Source of the DNA: Brevundimonas sp.
Lineage (GTDB): Bacteria; Pseudomonadota; Alphaproteobacteria; Caulobacterales; Caulobacteraceae
Reading direction: 5' to 3'
Assembly: GCF_018608325.1 (NCBI RefSeq)
Contig: NZ_JABAZW010000159.1
Location: 7,729-66,798 of the forward strand
Length of the DNA: 59,070 nucleotides
Positions 36,720 through 46,801 of this stretch are shown one piece after another. A program made the position numbers and the translations under genes. The notes beneath the pieces are model-generated. The model was not told where the DNA came from. It was given only the letters and a program-made list of their open reading frames with translations, and made no database searches. Numbering within the stretch: the stretch's first letter is position 1; each line of letters begins with the position of its first letter.

Positions 36720-38990
36720 CTATTCGGCGGAGACGCTCAGAAGCTTGCGCTCCGATGCGTCACCGTTTTTGCCGGGTGGGTTCAATGGGAAAATCAGGCA
36801 CACACGTGCGCCACGCAGGGTTTCCGCGTCGCCAAGCTTCAGCTCGCCGCCGTGGTCCTCACAGATACGCTTTACTATCGCCAGACCGAGGCCCGTGCCC
36901 TTCTCACGCGTGGTGACATAGGGCTCGGTCAGGCGGTCACGGTCACGCGCAGGCAGGCCCACGCCATCGTCCTCGACCGCAAAGGTGGCGATGCCGTCGG
37001 TGATCGTCAGAGAGGCGATCACGCCGGGCATGTCAGAAGCAGCAGGCGCACCGTCCGCCAGACGGCGTGCAGCAACAGACTCACCGGCATTCTTCAGAAT
37101 GTTCAGCAGCGCCTGCCCCACCATGCGACCGTCGCACTTCTGCGTCGCTTTGGGCAGAGGTTCAGTCATGCTGACGACAATATCGGGCGCAGCGACGCGT
37201 TGGGCGAACACCGCCTCGCGCAGCATCTCCGCCGGGTTGGCCTGAGCAAAGCGTGGTGCAGGCATTCGGGCGAAGGAGGAAAACTCATCCACCATGCGGC
37301 CGATGTCGCCGACCTGACGGATGATGGTGTCGGTGCAGCGATCGAAGATTTCGACATCCTCGCCGATGCGCGAGCGGTATTTGCGCTTCAGCCGCTCGGC
37401 CGACAACTGGATCGGGGTCAGCGGGTTCTTGATCTCATGGGCGATACGGCGGGCCACGTCGCGCCAGGCCGCATTGCGCTGAGCGGTGACCAGACGCGTG
37501 ATGTCATCAAAGGTCAGCACCATCTCGCCGCCCAGACCGCCCTCGATCCGAACGCGCAGGCGCAGGGTCTCTCCTGCGCGGCTGACATCGATGTCTTCTT
37601 CGATGTGGGCCTCTGCGCGTCGCACCAGATCGCTCAGTTCCGGCGACAGGGCGCCCAGTTCGTGACCGAGAACCTCGGCCTCTTCGATGTGCAGAAGCTG
37701 CAGGGCGCTTTCATTAATGGCCGAGACACGCCCCAGCCGGTCCAGACCGATCACACCCGCGCTGACACCGGACAGGACGGTTTCAATGAATCGGCTGCGG
37801 TCCTGCGCCTCGTCACTCGCGGTTTTCAGGGCAGTCTGTTGCGCCTGAAGATCGCCGGTCATGCGGTTGAAGGCTTCCGACAGGGTCGCCACCTCGGCAG
37901 GCGCGCCATGACTATCGACCCGGGCCGTAAAATCACCCGCAGAAACCTGTCCTGCCGCCTTCACCAATCGCCCGATCGGCGCCGAAATGCTGCTGGCCGC
38001 CGACATGCCCAGCCAGACCGCACCGACCAGCACCAGCAGCGCCGTCTCCAGGTAGCTGAGGATGAAGGCCGACTGGATTCGCGCGCGGCTTTCCTGCGCC
38101 TCGCGATAGGCGACGATGGACTGGCTGGACGCATTCATCCGCGCCACCAGCCCCTCCTGCAGCGGACGCACCAGATACAGATAGGCGTCGCCATAGGCAG
38201 GCAGGGCGATGATTGACCGCACGGCGTCCGGATGCTCCGTCACCTGTTGCGGCGGCTTTCCACCCTCGGCGGCAGCTTCCAGTTCTGAGCGTGGCGGCGC
38301 CAGATAGGGCGGCGCCTTGGCGGACTCACCGCGCGCCAGAACCTCGCCCTTGCCGTTCAGGATATAGACCGCCGGATAGCCGAAAATGTCGCCGATCTGC
38401 TGCAGCGCGTCGTTGAAACGGATGCGGTTGTCGAACAACCCTCGGGCGCCGGTCAGTTGGTCAGCAATGATGACCAGATCGGAATCCATCGTGCCCGACA
38501 CGTCATCGATATAGGCGCGACCGACGATGGCGCCGTTCTCGACCGAAGCCTGCACATTCTGGCTGAACCACTGATCGACGCCGCGCGTGACCAACATGCC
38601 GAACACCAACGCGATCAGCACCGCTGGAATCACGGCCACCATCGAGAACAGGGCGACGAATCTCAGATGCAGCCGCGAACCGGCCTCGTTGGTGCTTCGC
38701 GCCAGCGCCAACACTCTGCGCCCCACCAGAAAGGCAAGAACGGATATCAGGATCAGGTTGGCGATCAGGACATACAGGACCAGTTGACTGGTCGATGATC
38801 CTTCACCACCAGAGGTCGCGCCCGGCGCCACCGCTACCAGCCAAATGGCCGCCGCCGTGATGATGACAGCGATCAGATAGGCCAGACCGAAGGCGGCTCT
38901 TGCGCGTTCGCCTTCTAATCGTCCCCAGAATGACTCATCGACCGACGCTGGGTCGGGCAGAGGGGTCACATCTGAAGGCGTATCCGTCAT
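36720..38990 (-). CDS. ntrY: NtrY sensor histidine kinase
   Basis: The 756-residue kinase has membrane segments in the first 310 residues (two near the N terminus, one near RFVALFSMVAVIPAVLIALVFG, one near TALLVLVGAVWLGMS), with a periplasmic sensor loop in between, then a HAMP domain, a PAS domain, an H-box ARRIAHEIKNPLTPI, and a C-terminal ATPase (GVGLPARDRDR, GTGLGLAIVKRI). It signals redox or nitrogen state to NtrX. The start overlaps the dusB stop (ATGA), so the gene is coupled directly to dusB with no ntrBC in between. Confidence 0.95.
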   Translation of the reverse strand: MTDTPSDVTPLPDPASVDESFWGRLEGERARAAFGLAYLIAVIITAAAIWLVAVAPGATSGGEGSSTSQLVLYVLIANLILISVLAFLVGRRVLALARSTNEAGSRLHLRFVALFSMVAVIPAVLIALVFGMLVTRGVDQWFSQNVQASVENGAIVGRAYIDDVSGTMDSDLVIIADQLTGARGLFDNRIRFNDALQQIGDIFGYPAVYILNGKGEVLARGESAKAPPYLAPPRSELEAAAEGGKPPQQVTEHPDAVRSIIALPAYGDAYLYLVRPLQEGLVARMNASSQSIVAYREAQESRARIQSAFILSYLETALLVLVGAVWLGMSAASSISAPIGRLVKAAGQVSAGDFTARVDSHGAPAEVATLSEAFNRMTGDLQAQQTALKTASDEAQDRSRFIETVLSGVSAGVIGLDRLGRVSAINESALQLLHIEEAEVLGHELGALSPELSDLVRRAEAHIEEDIDVSRAGETLRLRVRIEGGLGGEMVLTFDDITRLVTAQRNAAWRDVARRIAHEIKNPLTPIQLSAERLKRKYRSRIGEDVEIFDRCTDTIIRQVGDIGRMVDEFSSFARMPAPRFAQANPAEMLREAVFAQRVAAPDIVVSMTEPLPKATQKCDGRMVGQALLNILKNAGESVAARRLADGAPAASDMPGVIASLTITDGIATFAVEDDGVGLPARDRDRLTEPYVTTREKGTGLGLAIVKRICEDHGGELKLGDAETLRGARVCLIFPLNPPGKNGDASERKLLSVSAE

Positions 38991-40042
38991 GCCACAGCAG
39001 TTACTCTCAGCTGTGTCTCATATTCAACATCTGACTTGACGAATTGCGGTAAATTCCGCCGCCACAGCTCAGTTAAATCCCGCTCGATAGCCTCCGGCTC
39101 GTCCAGACGGCAAATTCTTGCCTTTGCCTCACGTCGGTGTTGCGGATCAGCCGGCCAAGGCGCCTGTTCAATATACCAACCCAGGTGCTTGCGGAACATG
39201 CGCAGGCCCAGCGGCATCCCGTAGAAGGCGACCGACGCCCGCAGGTGTTCGATCACAATCGCCAGCCTCGCCTCCGCATCGGGTTCAGCCAAGGCGACGC
39301 CATCGATCAACGCCCGTTCCAGGTGCGCCGCCAGCCACGGTCGCCCATAGACGCCACGCCCCAGCATCAGGCCATCCGCCCCTGACCTGTCCAGCGCCTC
39401 GCGTGCTTCTTCCGCTGTAATGATGTCGCCGTTGACGATGACAGGAATTCCGACCGCCGCCTTCACTGCGCCTACGGCATCCCAATCCGCCTGTCCGGTA
39501 TAGAACTGTTTGCGGGTGCGTCCGTGAACCGTCACCGCCTTGACGCCGATGTCCTCGGCGCGTCTGGCCAGTTCGGCGGCGTTCTTGCTGTCGTCGTCCC
39601 AACCGAGACGCATCTTGACCGTCACCGGACGGCTGGTCGCAGCGACCGCCGCCGCCATGATCTGACAGGCCAGATCCGGGGTCCGCATCAGGGCCGACCC
39701 AGCCGCCGATCCTGTGACCTCCTTGGCCGGACAGCCGAAGTTCAGGTCGACGATGTCGGCGCCCGCCTTTTCCGCCATTCGCGCGCCCTCGCCCATCTGG
39801 TCCGGGTCGCGCCCCACCAACTGGATCACGGTCAGCGGCAAACCTGCCCCCACCGCCGCGCGACGCACGACATCGGGCCTTGCGCGCGCCAGTTCCTTGG
39901 CCGCCACCATCTCGGTCGCGACATAGGCGGCGCCCAACTTCGAGGCCAACACACGGAACGGCAGGTCGGTGATGCCGGTCATGGGCGCCATCAGCACCTG
40001 GCCGGGCACGGTCACATCGCCGATCTGTAAGGTCTTCGCCAT
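38987..40042 (-). CDS. dusB: tRNA-dihydrouridine synthase (DusB/NifR3)
   Basis: This FMN enzyme reduces uridines in the tRNA D-loop. With ATG 40042 it has 351 residues. The FMN-barrel opening is [17 protein letters not shown] and the catalytic cysteine is in [11 protein letters not shown]. The tRNA-binding C-terminal helices contain GWYIEQAP. In-frame starts at 40060 and 40078 are possible. The usual downstream neighbours ntrB and ntrC are missing; ntrY follows with a 4-base overlap. Confidence 0.93.
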   Translation of the reverse strand: MAKTLQIGDVTVPGQVLMAPMTGITDLPFRVLASKLGAAYVATEMVAAKELARARPDVVRRAAVGAGLPLTVIQLVGRDPDQMGEGARMAEKAGADIVDLNFGCPAKEVTGSAAGSALMRTPDLACQIMAAAVAATSRPVTVKMRLGWDDDSKNAAELARRAEDIGVKAVTVHGRTRKQFYTGQADWDAVGAVKAAVGIPVIVNGDIITAEEAREALDRSGADGLMLGRGVYGRPWLAAHLERALIDGVALAEPDAEARLAIVIEHLRASVAFYGMPLGLRMFRKHLGWYIEQAPWPADPQHRREAKARICRLDEPEAIERDLTELWRRNLPQFVKSDVEYETQLRVTAVA

Positions 40043-40151
40043 TTCCGCCTTTCGCCGCATTGGGACAGGGTTCGTCAAGCCTGACAGCGCGGTTTCATGG
40101 TTTCACCGAAAAGCGCTGACCTTTTCAGCATCGCGCATTAGTAAGGCCGCC

Positions 40152-41300
40152 ATGAGGTTTTCAGGCATTATCGTCGCGGCTGGTTCTGGCTCGCGCGCGG
40201 GCGGCGACAAGCAATGGCGCGCACTGGCGGGCAAGCCCGTCCTGCGCTGGTCGGTCGAGGCCCTGCTGAACGCAGGCGCCGATGAGGTCGTGATCGTGGT
40301 CGCGCCGGGTGAGGATGCGCGCACCGCAGACGCCTTGGCCGGATTGTCGAACTGGCGCGCCGTCGCTGGCGGAGCGGCGCGCGCCGATTCTGTCCGTGCA
40401 GGCCTTTCCGCCCTGACGTGCGAACCGGATCAGCCCGTCCTGATCCACGACGCGGCCCGCCCCCTGCTGTCCCAAGCCGTCATCGAACGTCTGCTGGCCG
40501 CACTGGATACTGCCGACGGCGCTCTGCCGGCCCTGCCCGTGGCGGACAGCCTGCGTCGTGGCGAGAACGGCCAGATGGCCGGCGTGGTCGAGCGCGACGG
40601 CCTATGGCGCGCCCAGACGCCGCAAGCCTTCCGCCGCCAGACCATTGAAGCCGCCTACGCCGCCTGGACAGGCGCTGACGCCCCCACAGACGAAGCCGTC
40701 GTCGTCGAACGTAACGGCGGACGCGTTGCCCTGATCGAAGGCGACCAACGCCTGATGAAACTGACCTACCCCGAGGATTTCGCCATGGCCGAGGCCCTGC
40801 TGCCCCGTCAGACCCGCATCGGCTCCGGCTATGATGTCCACCGCTGGGGCCCCGGCGGGTCGGTCTGGCTGTGCGGTGTCGAAGTCCCGCACGACCAGAC
40901 ACTGATTGGCCATTCGGATGCAGATGTGGGGCTGCATGCCCTGACCGATGCGCTTCTGGGCGCAATCGCCGAGGGCGACATCGGCGATCATTTCCCGCCC
41001 AGCGATCCGAAATGGAAGGGCGCGGCATCCGACCGTTTCCTCCAGCACGCCGCAGAGTTGGTCGCAGCACGCGGTGGCCGCATCATCAATGTCGACGTCA
41101 CCCTGATCTGCGAACAGCCCAAGGTGAAGCCGCATCGTCAGGCTATGCGTGAACGGATCGCCGCCATTCTAGCGCTGCCCCTCGACGCCGTCAGTGTGAA
41201 GGCCACCACGACCGAGGGCCTGGGCTTCACCGGACGTGGCGAAGGCATGGCGGCTCAGGCCGTCGCCACGGTCGATATGCCCGCGCCACAGACGCTTTAA
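40152..41300 (+). CDS. ispDF: Bifunctional IspD-IspF (MEP pathway)
   Basis: The 382-residue fusion joins IspD (2-C-methyl-D-erythritol 4-phosphate cytidylyltransferase, about 1-220, nucleotide loop [14 protein letters not shown]) to IspF (MECDP synthase, about 225-382). The IspF domain begins [12 protein letters not shown]; metal ligands are in DVHR and [18 protein letters not shown]. The two reactions are not consecutive in the pathway, since IspE acts between them, but the fusion is common in alphaproteobacteria. It is divergent from dusB. The start is the ATG just before [12 protein letters not shown]; earlier reading is non-conserved. Its stop overlaps the convergent gene by 4 bases. Confidence 0.96.
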   Translation: MRFSGIIVAAGSGSRAGGDKQWRALAGKPVLRWSVEALLNAGADEVVIVVAPGEDARTADALAGLSNWRAVAGGAARADSVRAGLSALTCEPDQPVLIHDAARPLLSQAVIERLLAALDTADGALPALPVADSLRRGENGQMAGVVERDGLWRAQTPQAFRRQTIEAAYAAWTGADAPTDEAVVVERNGGRVALIEGDQRLMKLTYPEDFAMAEALLPRQTRIGSGYDVHRWGPGGSVWLCGVEVPHDQTLIGHSDADVGLHALTDALLGAIAEGDIGDHFPPSDPKWKGAASDRFLQHAAELVAARGGRIINVDVTLICEQPKVKPHRQAMRERIAAILALPLDAVSVKATTTEGLGFTGRGEGMAAQAVATVDMPAPQTL

Positions 41301-43588
41301 CGCGCCGCCAGCTTCCACTGACGAAGCAGCGAACCAAACAGATTGACGTAGTCATCCGTCCACGGACGAACGTCAGTCCGCTCCAGCTTTCGCCAGCGTC
41401 CATCCTCGCGATAGGGCGTCAGCGCGGCCTCGGACTTGCCGATGATCATAGCCTCAGTCGAGGCCTCTGACATGCCCGGTCCGTCCTGACGTTCGAAGTA
41501 GATCTGGTGCAGGTTCGGGACATTCAGCGCCTGAGCCGCCGCCTCTGCTGGCAGGGTGATCTCCAGATTGCGGTTCGACAGGTGCAGCACCACGACGCCA
41601 TCCGGCTTCAGCAGGCGCAGATAGCCCTGGATCGCCTCGACCGTCAGCAGGTGGGTCGGCACGGCGTCAGAGGTGAAGGCGTCGATGATCAGCAGGTCAT
41701 AGGTTCCCGCCGGTTCACGCTCCATCGTCAGGCGCGCATCGCCCAACACCGTGCGGATCGGCCCCTCGGCGCAGCCATTGATGAAGCTGAACCACTTGGG
41801 GTCGCGCGACAGTCGATCCACCATCGGATCGATTTCGAAGAATGTCAGGCGGTCCTCGGCGCGTTTATAGGCAGCCATCGCGCCTGAGCCCTGCCCCACC
41901 ACGCCGATGACGGCGCCGTCCGGGTGGCGCTCCTGCGTCTTGAGGGCCGACTGCCCCAAAGGCGTTGTCTTGGCATAGTACAACGTCGGGGCGCAGCGAT
42001 GCGAAGCCTCCATCGACTGGGCGCCATGCAGGGTCGTGCCGTGCATCAGGACATGAATGCGCCCGCCCAGAGCCTGATCCTGCGTCGTCGCCACACGCAT
42101 CACCCCGAAGAAGCTGCGCTCCGTCAGGTCCCAGTCATAGCCGCGTGCAATATGCAGCCCCGACCAGACCATCGTCGCCAGCACAATGGCGAACAGCAGC
42201 GCCCTATCCCGCACAAGAAACGCGATGACGGCGGCGATGCCCAGAATGCCCTGCGCGATCCGGGGCGTCTCACCTGGCGGCACCATGGCCCGGAAATCCG
42301 GATTATAGCGCATGATCTCCAGCAAGACCGGAGGCGCCAATGCGATGGCCAGCGCGCCGAGGAAGCAGATGATCTGCCACGGCTTGAAGGCGTCACGCCC
42401 CCACGGACGCAACAGCACCGCTGCGACCAAGACGATGGGATATTCCCAGACCATGTTGAAGATGACGGGCGCGATCAGGGCGTTGAAAACACCCCCGACC
42501 ACACCGCCGAACGACAGCAGCAGATAGAACTCTGTCAGCCGATCTGGCGCCGGGCGTCGCGCCGCCAGACGCTGGTGACACATCAGGGCGGTGAAGAAGA
42601 AGGCCGTCAGATTGACGAAAAAGACCAGTGCCCACTCGCCCGTTCGGAACGCGATCATGGCCGCGCAAAGGGCCGCCGCCGCGCCGTGGAAGGCCAAGCC
42701 TATATGCGGTGGGATGATGGGCCGCGCCTGAAAGGCGATGACAAAGGTCAGCAGATAGAGCGCCAGCGGGATCACCCACAGGAAGGGCGCCGAGGCCACG
42801 TCCGTCGACAGGTGCGCGGTCACGCCCAGCATCAGGCTGGATGGCGCCGCCGCCAGCAGGACCAGCATTCCCTTTTCGCGCCACAGGATCGGCGCGCTGG
42901 CCGCCAACTTCTCAGGCTCAGGGCTTGTATCCGCACGTCGCCGCCAGACCACCAGAGCCAGTCCGACGACCATCAGCAGGAACAGGCCGTAACCGCCGCT
43001 CCACCCCCAGCGCTGCCCTGACAGACTGGCCAACGGCTCGATCAGGACCGGATAGGCCAACAACGCCAGGAAACTGCCCAGGTTCGAGGCGGCGTAGAGG
43101 ACATAGGGGTTCTTGCCATCGGCATAGCCCGCCCGAACCCGCGCGTACCAGGCCTGCAGCAGCGGCGCCGTCGCGGACAGAATGGCGAACGGCGCGCCGA
43201 TCGACAGGGCCAGCGTCCCCAGCAGCCACGCCACCGGCGCCGCCGGATCAGGATCACCCAACAGGCCGTTGATCTTCAGCGGCAGGAACAGGGCCGCCAG
43301 CAGCAGCAAGCCCACATGCACCATGACCTGCGTTCGGATCGACCCGATCCTCTGAAGCAGGTGAGCATAGCCATAGCCCGCCAGCAGCGCCGTCTGGAAG
43401 AAGACCATCGAGGCATTCCACACCGATGGCGAACCACCCAGTGTCGGCAGCACCAGCTTGGTCACCATCGGCTGCACGACGAAGACCAGACAGGCCGAGG
43501 TGAAGATGGCGACAGCGAAAAGGATCGGCGTCGACCGATCCCGCTTTACGTCCGAAACTGGGGTTGGCGCATCCACGAAATCGGTCAT
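41297..43588 (-). CDS. Fused MFS-like membrane domain and spermidine-synthase-type methyltransferase domain
   Basis: The 763-residue protein has about twelve N-terminal membrane segments (22-500; opening [26 protein letters not shown]), then a soluble Rossmann domain (about 520-763) of the spermidine synthase family: [13 protein letters not shown] is the nucleotide loop, [14 protein letters not shown] the acidic residue, and [18 protein letters not shown] the catalytic segment. Fusions of this kind are widespread in bacteria but their substrate is not established. There are no other polyamine genes nearby. It is convergent with ispDF and divergent from pncC. Confidence 0.87.
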   Translation of the reverse strand: MTDFVDAPTPVSDVKRDRSTPILFAVAIFTSACLVFVVQPMVTKLVLPTLGGSPSVWNASMVFFQTALLAGYGYAHLLQRIGSIRTQVMVHVGLLLLAALFLPLKINGLLGDPDPAAPVAWLLGTLALSIGAPFAILSATAPLLQAWYARVRAGYADGKNPYVLYAASNLGSFLALLAYPVLIEPLASLSGQRWGWSGGYGLFLLMVVGLALVVWRRRADTSPEPEKLAASAPILWREKGMLVLLAAAPSSLMLGVTAHLSTDVASAPFLWVIPLALYLLTFVIAFQARPIIPPHIGLAFHGAAAALCAAMIAFRTGEWALVFFVNLTAFFFTALMCHQRLAARRPAPDRLTEFYLLLSFGGVVGGVFNALIAPVIFNMVWEYPIVLVAAVLLRPWGRDAFKPWQIICFLGALAIALAPPVLLEIMRYNPDFRAMVPPGETPRIAQGILGIAAVIAFLVRDRALLFAIVLATMVWSGLHIARGYDWDLTERSFFGVMRVATTQDQALGGRIHVLMHGTTLHGAQSMEASHRCAPTLYYAKTTPLGQSALKTQERHPDGAVIGVVGQGSGAMAAYKRAEDRLTFFEIDPMVDRLSRDPKWFSFINGCAEGPIRTVLGDARLTMEREPAGTYDLLIIDAFTSDAVPTHLLTVEAIQGYLRLLKPDGVVVLHLSNRNLEITLPAEAAAQALNVPNLHQIYFERQDGPGMSEASTEAMIIGKSEAALTPYREDGRWRKLERTDVRPWTDDYVNLFGSLLRQWKLAAR

Positions 43589-43628
43589 GCCTCTGGTTAG
43601 AACCCGGTTCGGCGATTATGAAAAGCAG

Positions 43629-44117
43629 ATGTTTCCCGATGATATTCAGCAACTGGCGCAACAGATTGTCGCGGCGTCCGCCGCCCGAGAGTTGATGCTG
43701 GCGACAGCCGAGAGCTGTACGGGTGGGCTCGTGTCCGCCGCCCTGACCGCCATTCCCGGCTCATCGTCTGCGCTGGATCGGGGCTTTGTCACCTACAGCA
43801 ATGAAGCCAAGGCCCAGATGCTGGGCGTCCGTCAAACCACGTTGATGGCCCACGGCGCGGTCTCTGAAGAAACCGCACGGGCCATGGCCGAAGGCGCAGT
43901 CGCCAACTCTCGCGCACAGATAAGCGTCTCGGTCACCGGCATCGCAGGACCAGGCGGCGGCTCAGCAGAAAAGCCCGTCGGCCTGGTGCATTTCGCGTCT
44001 CAGGGACCAAAGGGCCTGATCCACGTCGAAAAACGGTTCGGAGACATCGACCGTGACGCCATTCGACTGGCCAGCGTCCGCACCGCCTTGTCGATGCTGG
44101 CGGATCAACTGGGGTGA
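43629..44117 (+). CDS. pncC: Nicotinamide-nucleotide amidohydrolase (CinA C-terminal domain, PncC)
   Basis: The 162-residue protein has the CinA-C fold. The active-site segment is ATAESCTGGLVSAALTAIPGSS and the following motifs are GFVTYSNEAKAQMLGV and SVTGIAGPGGGSAEKPVGLV. It deamidates nicotinamide mononucleotide to recycle NAD. The N-terminal CinA domain is absent, as in many alphaproteobacteria. The start at 43629 was chosen because earlier in-frame codons run back into the divergent gene. Its stop overlaps the next start (GTGA). Confidence 0.92.
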   Translation: MFPDDIQQLAQQIVAASAARELMLATAESCTGGLVSAALTAIPGSSSALDRGFVTYSNEAKAQMLGVRQTTLMAHGAVSEETARAMAEGAVANSRAQISVSVTGIAGPGGGSAEKPVGLVHFASQGPKGLIHVEKRFGDIDRDAIRLASVRTALSMLADQLG

Positions 44118-44368
44118 GCCAACCCATCATTGTCGACGCGCGCGGTCACCGCTGCCCGACGCCCAGCCTGAAACTGCAGAAGGCCATGACCAACGCCGCG
44201 CCGGGTGCGCGTTTCCTCCTGCTGGCCACGGACCCGATGGCGCGCATCGACGTGCCGTTCATGATGTCACAGCAGAACGGTCGCCTGATCGAAATCGAGG
44301 AAATCGACGGCGTCCTGCACCTCACCGTCGAGAGCGGACCCGCGAGGCCCGACGCTCGGAAAGATTGA
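44114..44368 (+). CDS. TusA-family sulfur carrier protein
   Basis: The 84-residue protein has the TusA/SirA fold and the conserved motif RGHRCPTPSLKLQKAM with the sulfur-carrying cysteine. It begins with GTG overlapping the pncC stop. The last 47 bases overlap the 3' end of the convergent BrkB-family gene. It may donate sulfur for tRNA thiolation or a related pathway, but no partner gene is here. Confidence 0.87.
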   Translation: MSQPIIVDARGHRCPTPSLKLQKAMTNAAPGARFLLLATDPMARIDVPFMMSQQNGRLIEIEEIDGVLHLTVESGPARPDARKD

Positions 44369-45287
44369 CGACCTCGGCCGGGGCCTCCTCCGGCACGTCC
44401 CGGGCTCGGGCCTTGTCAGCGATCTCCATCTCGGTGGCGAAGGCGCCGCCATAGAAGATGGCGTTCACGTTCCACGACAACCAGATCAGCAGCACCACCA
44501 CGGCCCCGACCGAGCCATAGGTCGCGCCCAGCGGCGCAATCTGCTCGACATAGATGGCGCACAGCCACGAAGACACGACCGACATGCAGGTTGCGACCAC
44601 GCCGCCCGTAATGGCCGGAACCCACTTCACCGGCGTCGAGTGGCTCATTGCATAACGATAAAGCATGGTCAGGCCGATCACGAGGCCGACAGCAGGCAGA
44701 GCCGTATCAAACGGCATGAACCGTCCATGCTCCACAACAGCGCCCGAGGCGTTGGCGGCATGGGCCATGATCCGAACCGTCACCACGGCGCCCGACACGA
44801 CAGTGAACAATGCAAAGGCGAAGACAGCGACAAAGAAGGCCAGCAGATTGAACTTGAAGAAGCCGTGCGGCTCCGTCTCATCGTGGATCAGGTTCAACCC
44901 GGCCAACAGGGCCTTGAACCCCCGATGCGCCGCATAGGCGCCGACAATCAGGGCGAAGGCGCTTTGAGCCGACACCGTCCGCGCAGAGGCGTTGCTCAAC
45001 CGCGTGATTTCGCTCTGAAAGATGTTCTGCGCAGCGCTGGGCAGCAGGTCGGACAAGGCCGTCGCCTGGGCGCTGACCTCTGAGATCGACAGACCCAGCT
45101 TGTAGAAGCCGATCAGGATGGCGATAGCCGGAAACACGGCCAGCAGCGCAAAGAACGACACTCCGCCCGTATAGAGCATCACGTCGCGGCCCCAGCTGCG
45201 CGTGAAGGCTCGGACCGCAAGGCCGCCCCAGAATCTGGGCGCCTTCAGCACCGATCGGGTCAGATTGTCACTCAAGCCGGTCCCCAC
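44322..45287 (-). CDS. YihY/BrkB-family inner-membrane protein
   Basis: The 321-residue protein has about six membrane segments and the YihY signatures DVMLYTGGVSFFALLAVFPAIA and LIWLSWNVNAIFYGGAFATEMEIA. The family is often mislabelled ribonuclease BN; no nuclease features are present. The C-terminal tail is charged (EEAPAEVVNLSERR) and is encoded partly within the region antisense to the TusA-like gene. Confidence 0.9.
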   Translation of the reverse strand: MGTGLSDNLTRSVLKAPRFWGGLAVRAFTRSWGRDVMLYTGGVSFFALLAVFPAIAILIGFYKLGLSISEVSAQATALSDLLPSAAQNIFQSEITRLSNASARTVSAQSAFALIVGAYAAHRGFKALLAGLNLIHDETEPHGFFKFNLLAFFVAVFAFALFTVVSGAVVTVRIMAHAANASGAVVEHGRFMPFDTALPAVGLVIGLTMLYRYAMSHSTPVKWVPAITGGVVATCMSVVSSWLCAIYVEQIAPLGATYGSVGAVVVLLIWLSWNVNAIFYGGAFATEMEIADKARARDVPEEAPAEVVNLSERRASRVRSRR

Positions 45288-45475
45288 AACCGTTACGCCA
45301 AGCGGCGGAACCTAACGGATTCCCGCGCGCAAGGAAGTCGCAACCGCGTGAATGTTCCCGTATTGGGACGTTCGTCCACGACATAACTTCCTTAAGCTTA
45401 GCATCCCTATGGTCCGCGCGCGGTCCAGGCGGTATGGGCGCGTTGGGACGGGGGCGTCCCCTGGAGACGATCTGC
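45288..45475. other. Intergenic region upstream of popA
   Basis: This stretch between the divergent BrkB-family gene and popA should hold both promoters. TTAAG at about 45393 resembles half of a CtrA site but lacks the second half (TTAA-N7-TTAAC). I see no other ORF or RNA. Confidence 0.35.
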
Positions 45476-46783
45476 TTGGCTTTCGACGCGCGTGTATTGA
45501 TCCTGGCGGCCGATGACGGTCGGATCGGGCCGCTGGCTGAGGGCCTGGATGCGCTGGGCTGGCGCACTGTGACCGCCCGCGATCTGGCTTCCGCCGCCGC
45601 GACGCTTCAGGATTTCCCTCTCGAAGCGGCCATCATCGACATGGCGTCCTTTGCGCCTGACGTGGCTTTGCGTCTGCGCGAGGCTGCAGAGCCTCGCCGC
45701 TTGCCCGTGCTGGTCGTCGGCGCTCGCCCTGATTCCGTCGAAGGCGCCGATCTGGTCATGTCTGCGCCGCCGCACCCGGCGCAAGCCGCCCTGCGGTTGG
45801 AGCAGTTGGTCCGCGCCTCCATCGCTGAAGAGGAATACCAGCTCCGCACCACGACCTTCTCTCTGCGTGGCGTCGACCTGAACGCCCGCCCGGAAGATGA
45901 AGCGCCGCTACGTGTGCTGGCGGCCGGATCGGCTGACCGGCGTTTCCTGGCCCTGTCAAACCTTCTGACCGCCCAAGGCGTCGAGGTGATCGCCGCGCCG
46001 ACGCCCTACACCGCGTTCGACTATCTGCACGAAAGCCCGTTTGACGCCGCCGTGCTGTGGGGCGCCGAAGATCACGCCCCTGCCCTGTCCATCGCCTCGG
46101 GCATGAAGCGGAACACCCGCCTCTATCACATCCCGCTGATGCTCTATCTGCGCGGCCAGACCGAGATCGGCCTGTCTGAGCTGTTCAATCGCGGGTTCGC
46201 CGATGTTGCGGCCGCCGACACGCCTGAAGATGAAACGGCCGAACGCCTTCTGGCGCTGGCCTCGGCTCACCGCAGACATCTGGCGATCCGTCGTGCGCTG
46301 GACTCGGTGCGCAGTCTGGACCTGATGGACCCGACGACGGGTCTGTTCACGCCTGAACTCTTCGCCGCGCATCTGGGACGCATCACCGACGGCGCCCGCG
46401 CGCGCCGTCGCCCTCTGTCCGTCTGCGTCCTGCGTGTTCGTGAGAACGATGCCGTCACCTGGGCGCGCCAGGGCGGCTGGCTGGACCGGGCCATGCCTCA
46501 GATCGGGGCCATGGTTTCGCGCCTGGTCCGCATCGAGGACACGCCCGCGCGTCTGGCCAAGGAAGTCTTCGCCCTGGCCCTGCCCGCCACACACGCCGCA
46601 CAGGCGCGGCTGGCCGCTGAACGCATCGCCGCCGTCATCGGCTGCACCGCCTTTGACGCAGGCGCCGACCGCTCGCCATTCGTCGCCGAGTTCGATGTCG
46701 GCGTTGCAGAGATGCGCGAGGGCGAGGCCCCCGGCGCCCTGCTGGAGCGCGCGTCCGCCGATCTGTTCGAACAGACGCGCTAG
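45476..46783 (+). CDS. popA: PopA-like c-di-GMP effector with two receiver domains and a degenerate GGDEF domain
   Basis: The protein has 435 residues from TTG 45476 (GGAG 9 bases upstream); an in-frame ATG at 45434 would add 14. Domain order is receiver 1 (phosphoacceptor-like Asp in AAIIDMASF), receiver 2 (starting PLRVLAAGSADRRF, acceptor position not Asp) and a GGDEF fold (from DLMDPTTGLFTPELFAAHLGR). The catalytic GGDEF is replaced by AKEVF (361-365), but an inhibitory I-site RIED (352-355) sits exactly five residues before it. This is the architecture of Caulobacter PopA, which binds c-di-GMP and directs CtrA degradation. Position next to mfd supports orthology. It is convergent with mfd. 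Confidence 0.8.
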   Translation: MAFDARVLILAADDGRIGPLAEGLDALGWRTVTARDLASAAATLQDFPLEAAIIDMASFAPDVALRLREAAEPRRLPVLVVGARPDSVEGADLVMSAPPHPAQAALRLEQLVRASIAEEEYQLRTTTFSLRGVDLNARPEDEAPLRVLAAGSADRRFLALSNLLTAQGVEVIAAPTPYTAFDYLHESPFDAAVLWGAEDHAPALSIASGMKRNTRLYHIPLMLYLRGQTEIGLSELFNRGFADVAAADTPEDETAERLLALASAHRRHLAIRRALDSVRSLDLMDPTTGLFTPELFAAHLGRITDGARARRRPLSVCVLRVRENDAVTWARQGGWLDRAMPQIGAMVSRLVRIEDTPARLAKEVFALALPATHAAQARLAAERIAAVIGCTAFDAGADRSPFVAEFDVGVAEMREGEAPGALLERASADLFEQTR

Positions 46784-46801
46784 CGCCGCTGTAGCGGTAG
46801 C

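Noticed and set aside
36447-38216. 589-codon open frame antisense to ntrX and ntrY
   Set aside because: It crosses the border between two well-supported genes and shows no domain pattern.
44322-45287. Ribonuclease BN
   Set aside because: YihY/BrkB proteins are multi-pass membrane proteins without nuclease motifs; the name is a historical mistake.
45390-45402. Possible CtrA site upstream of popA
   Set aside because: Only one TTAA half is present; the second half at the correct spacing is absent.
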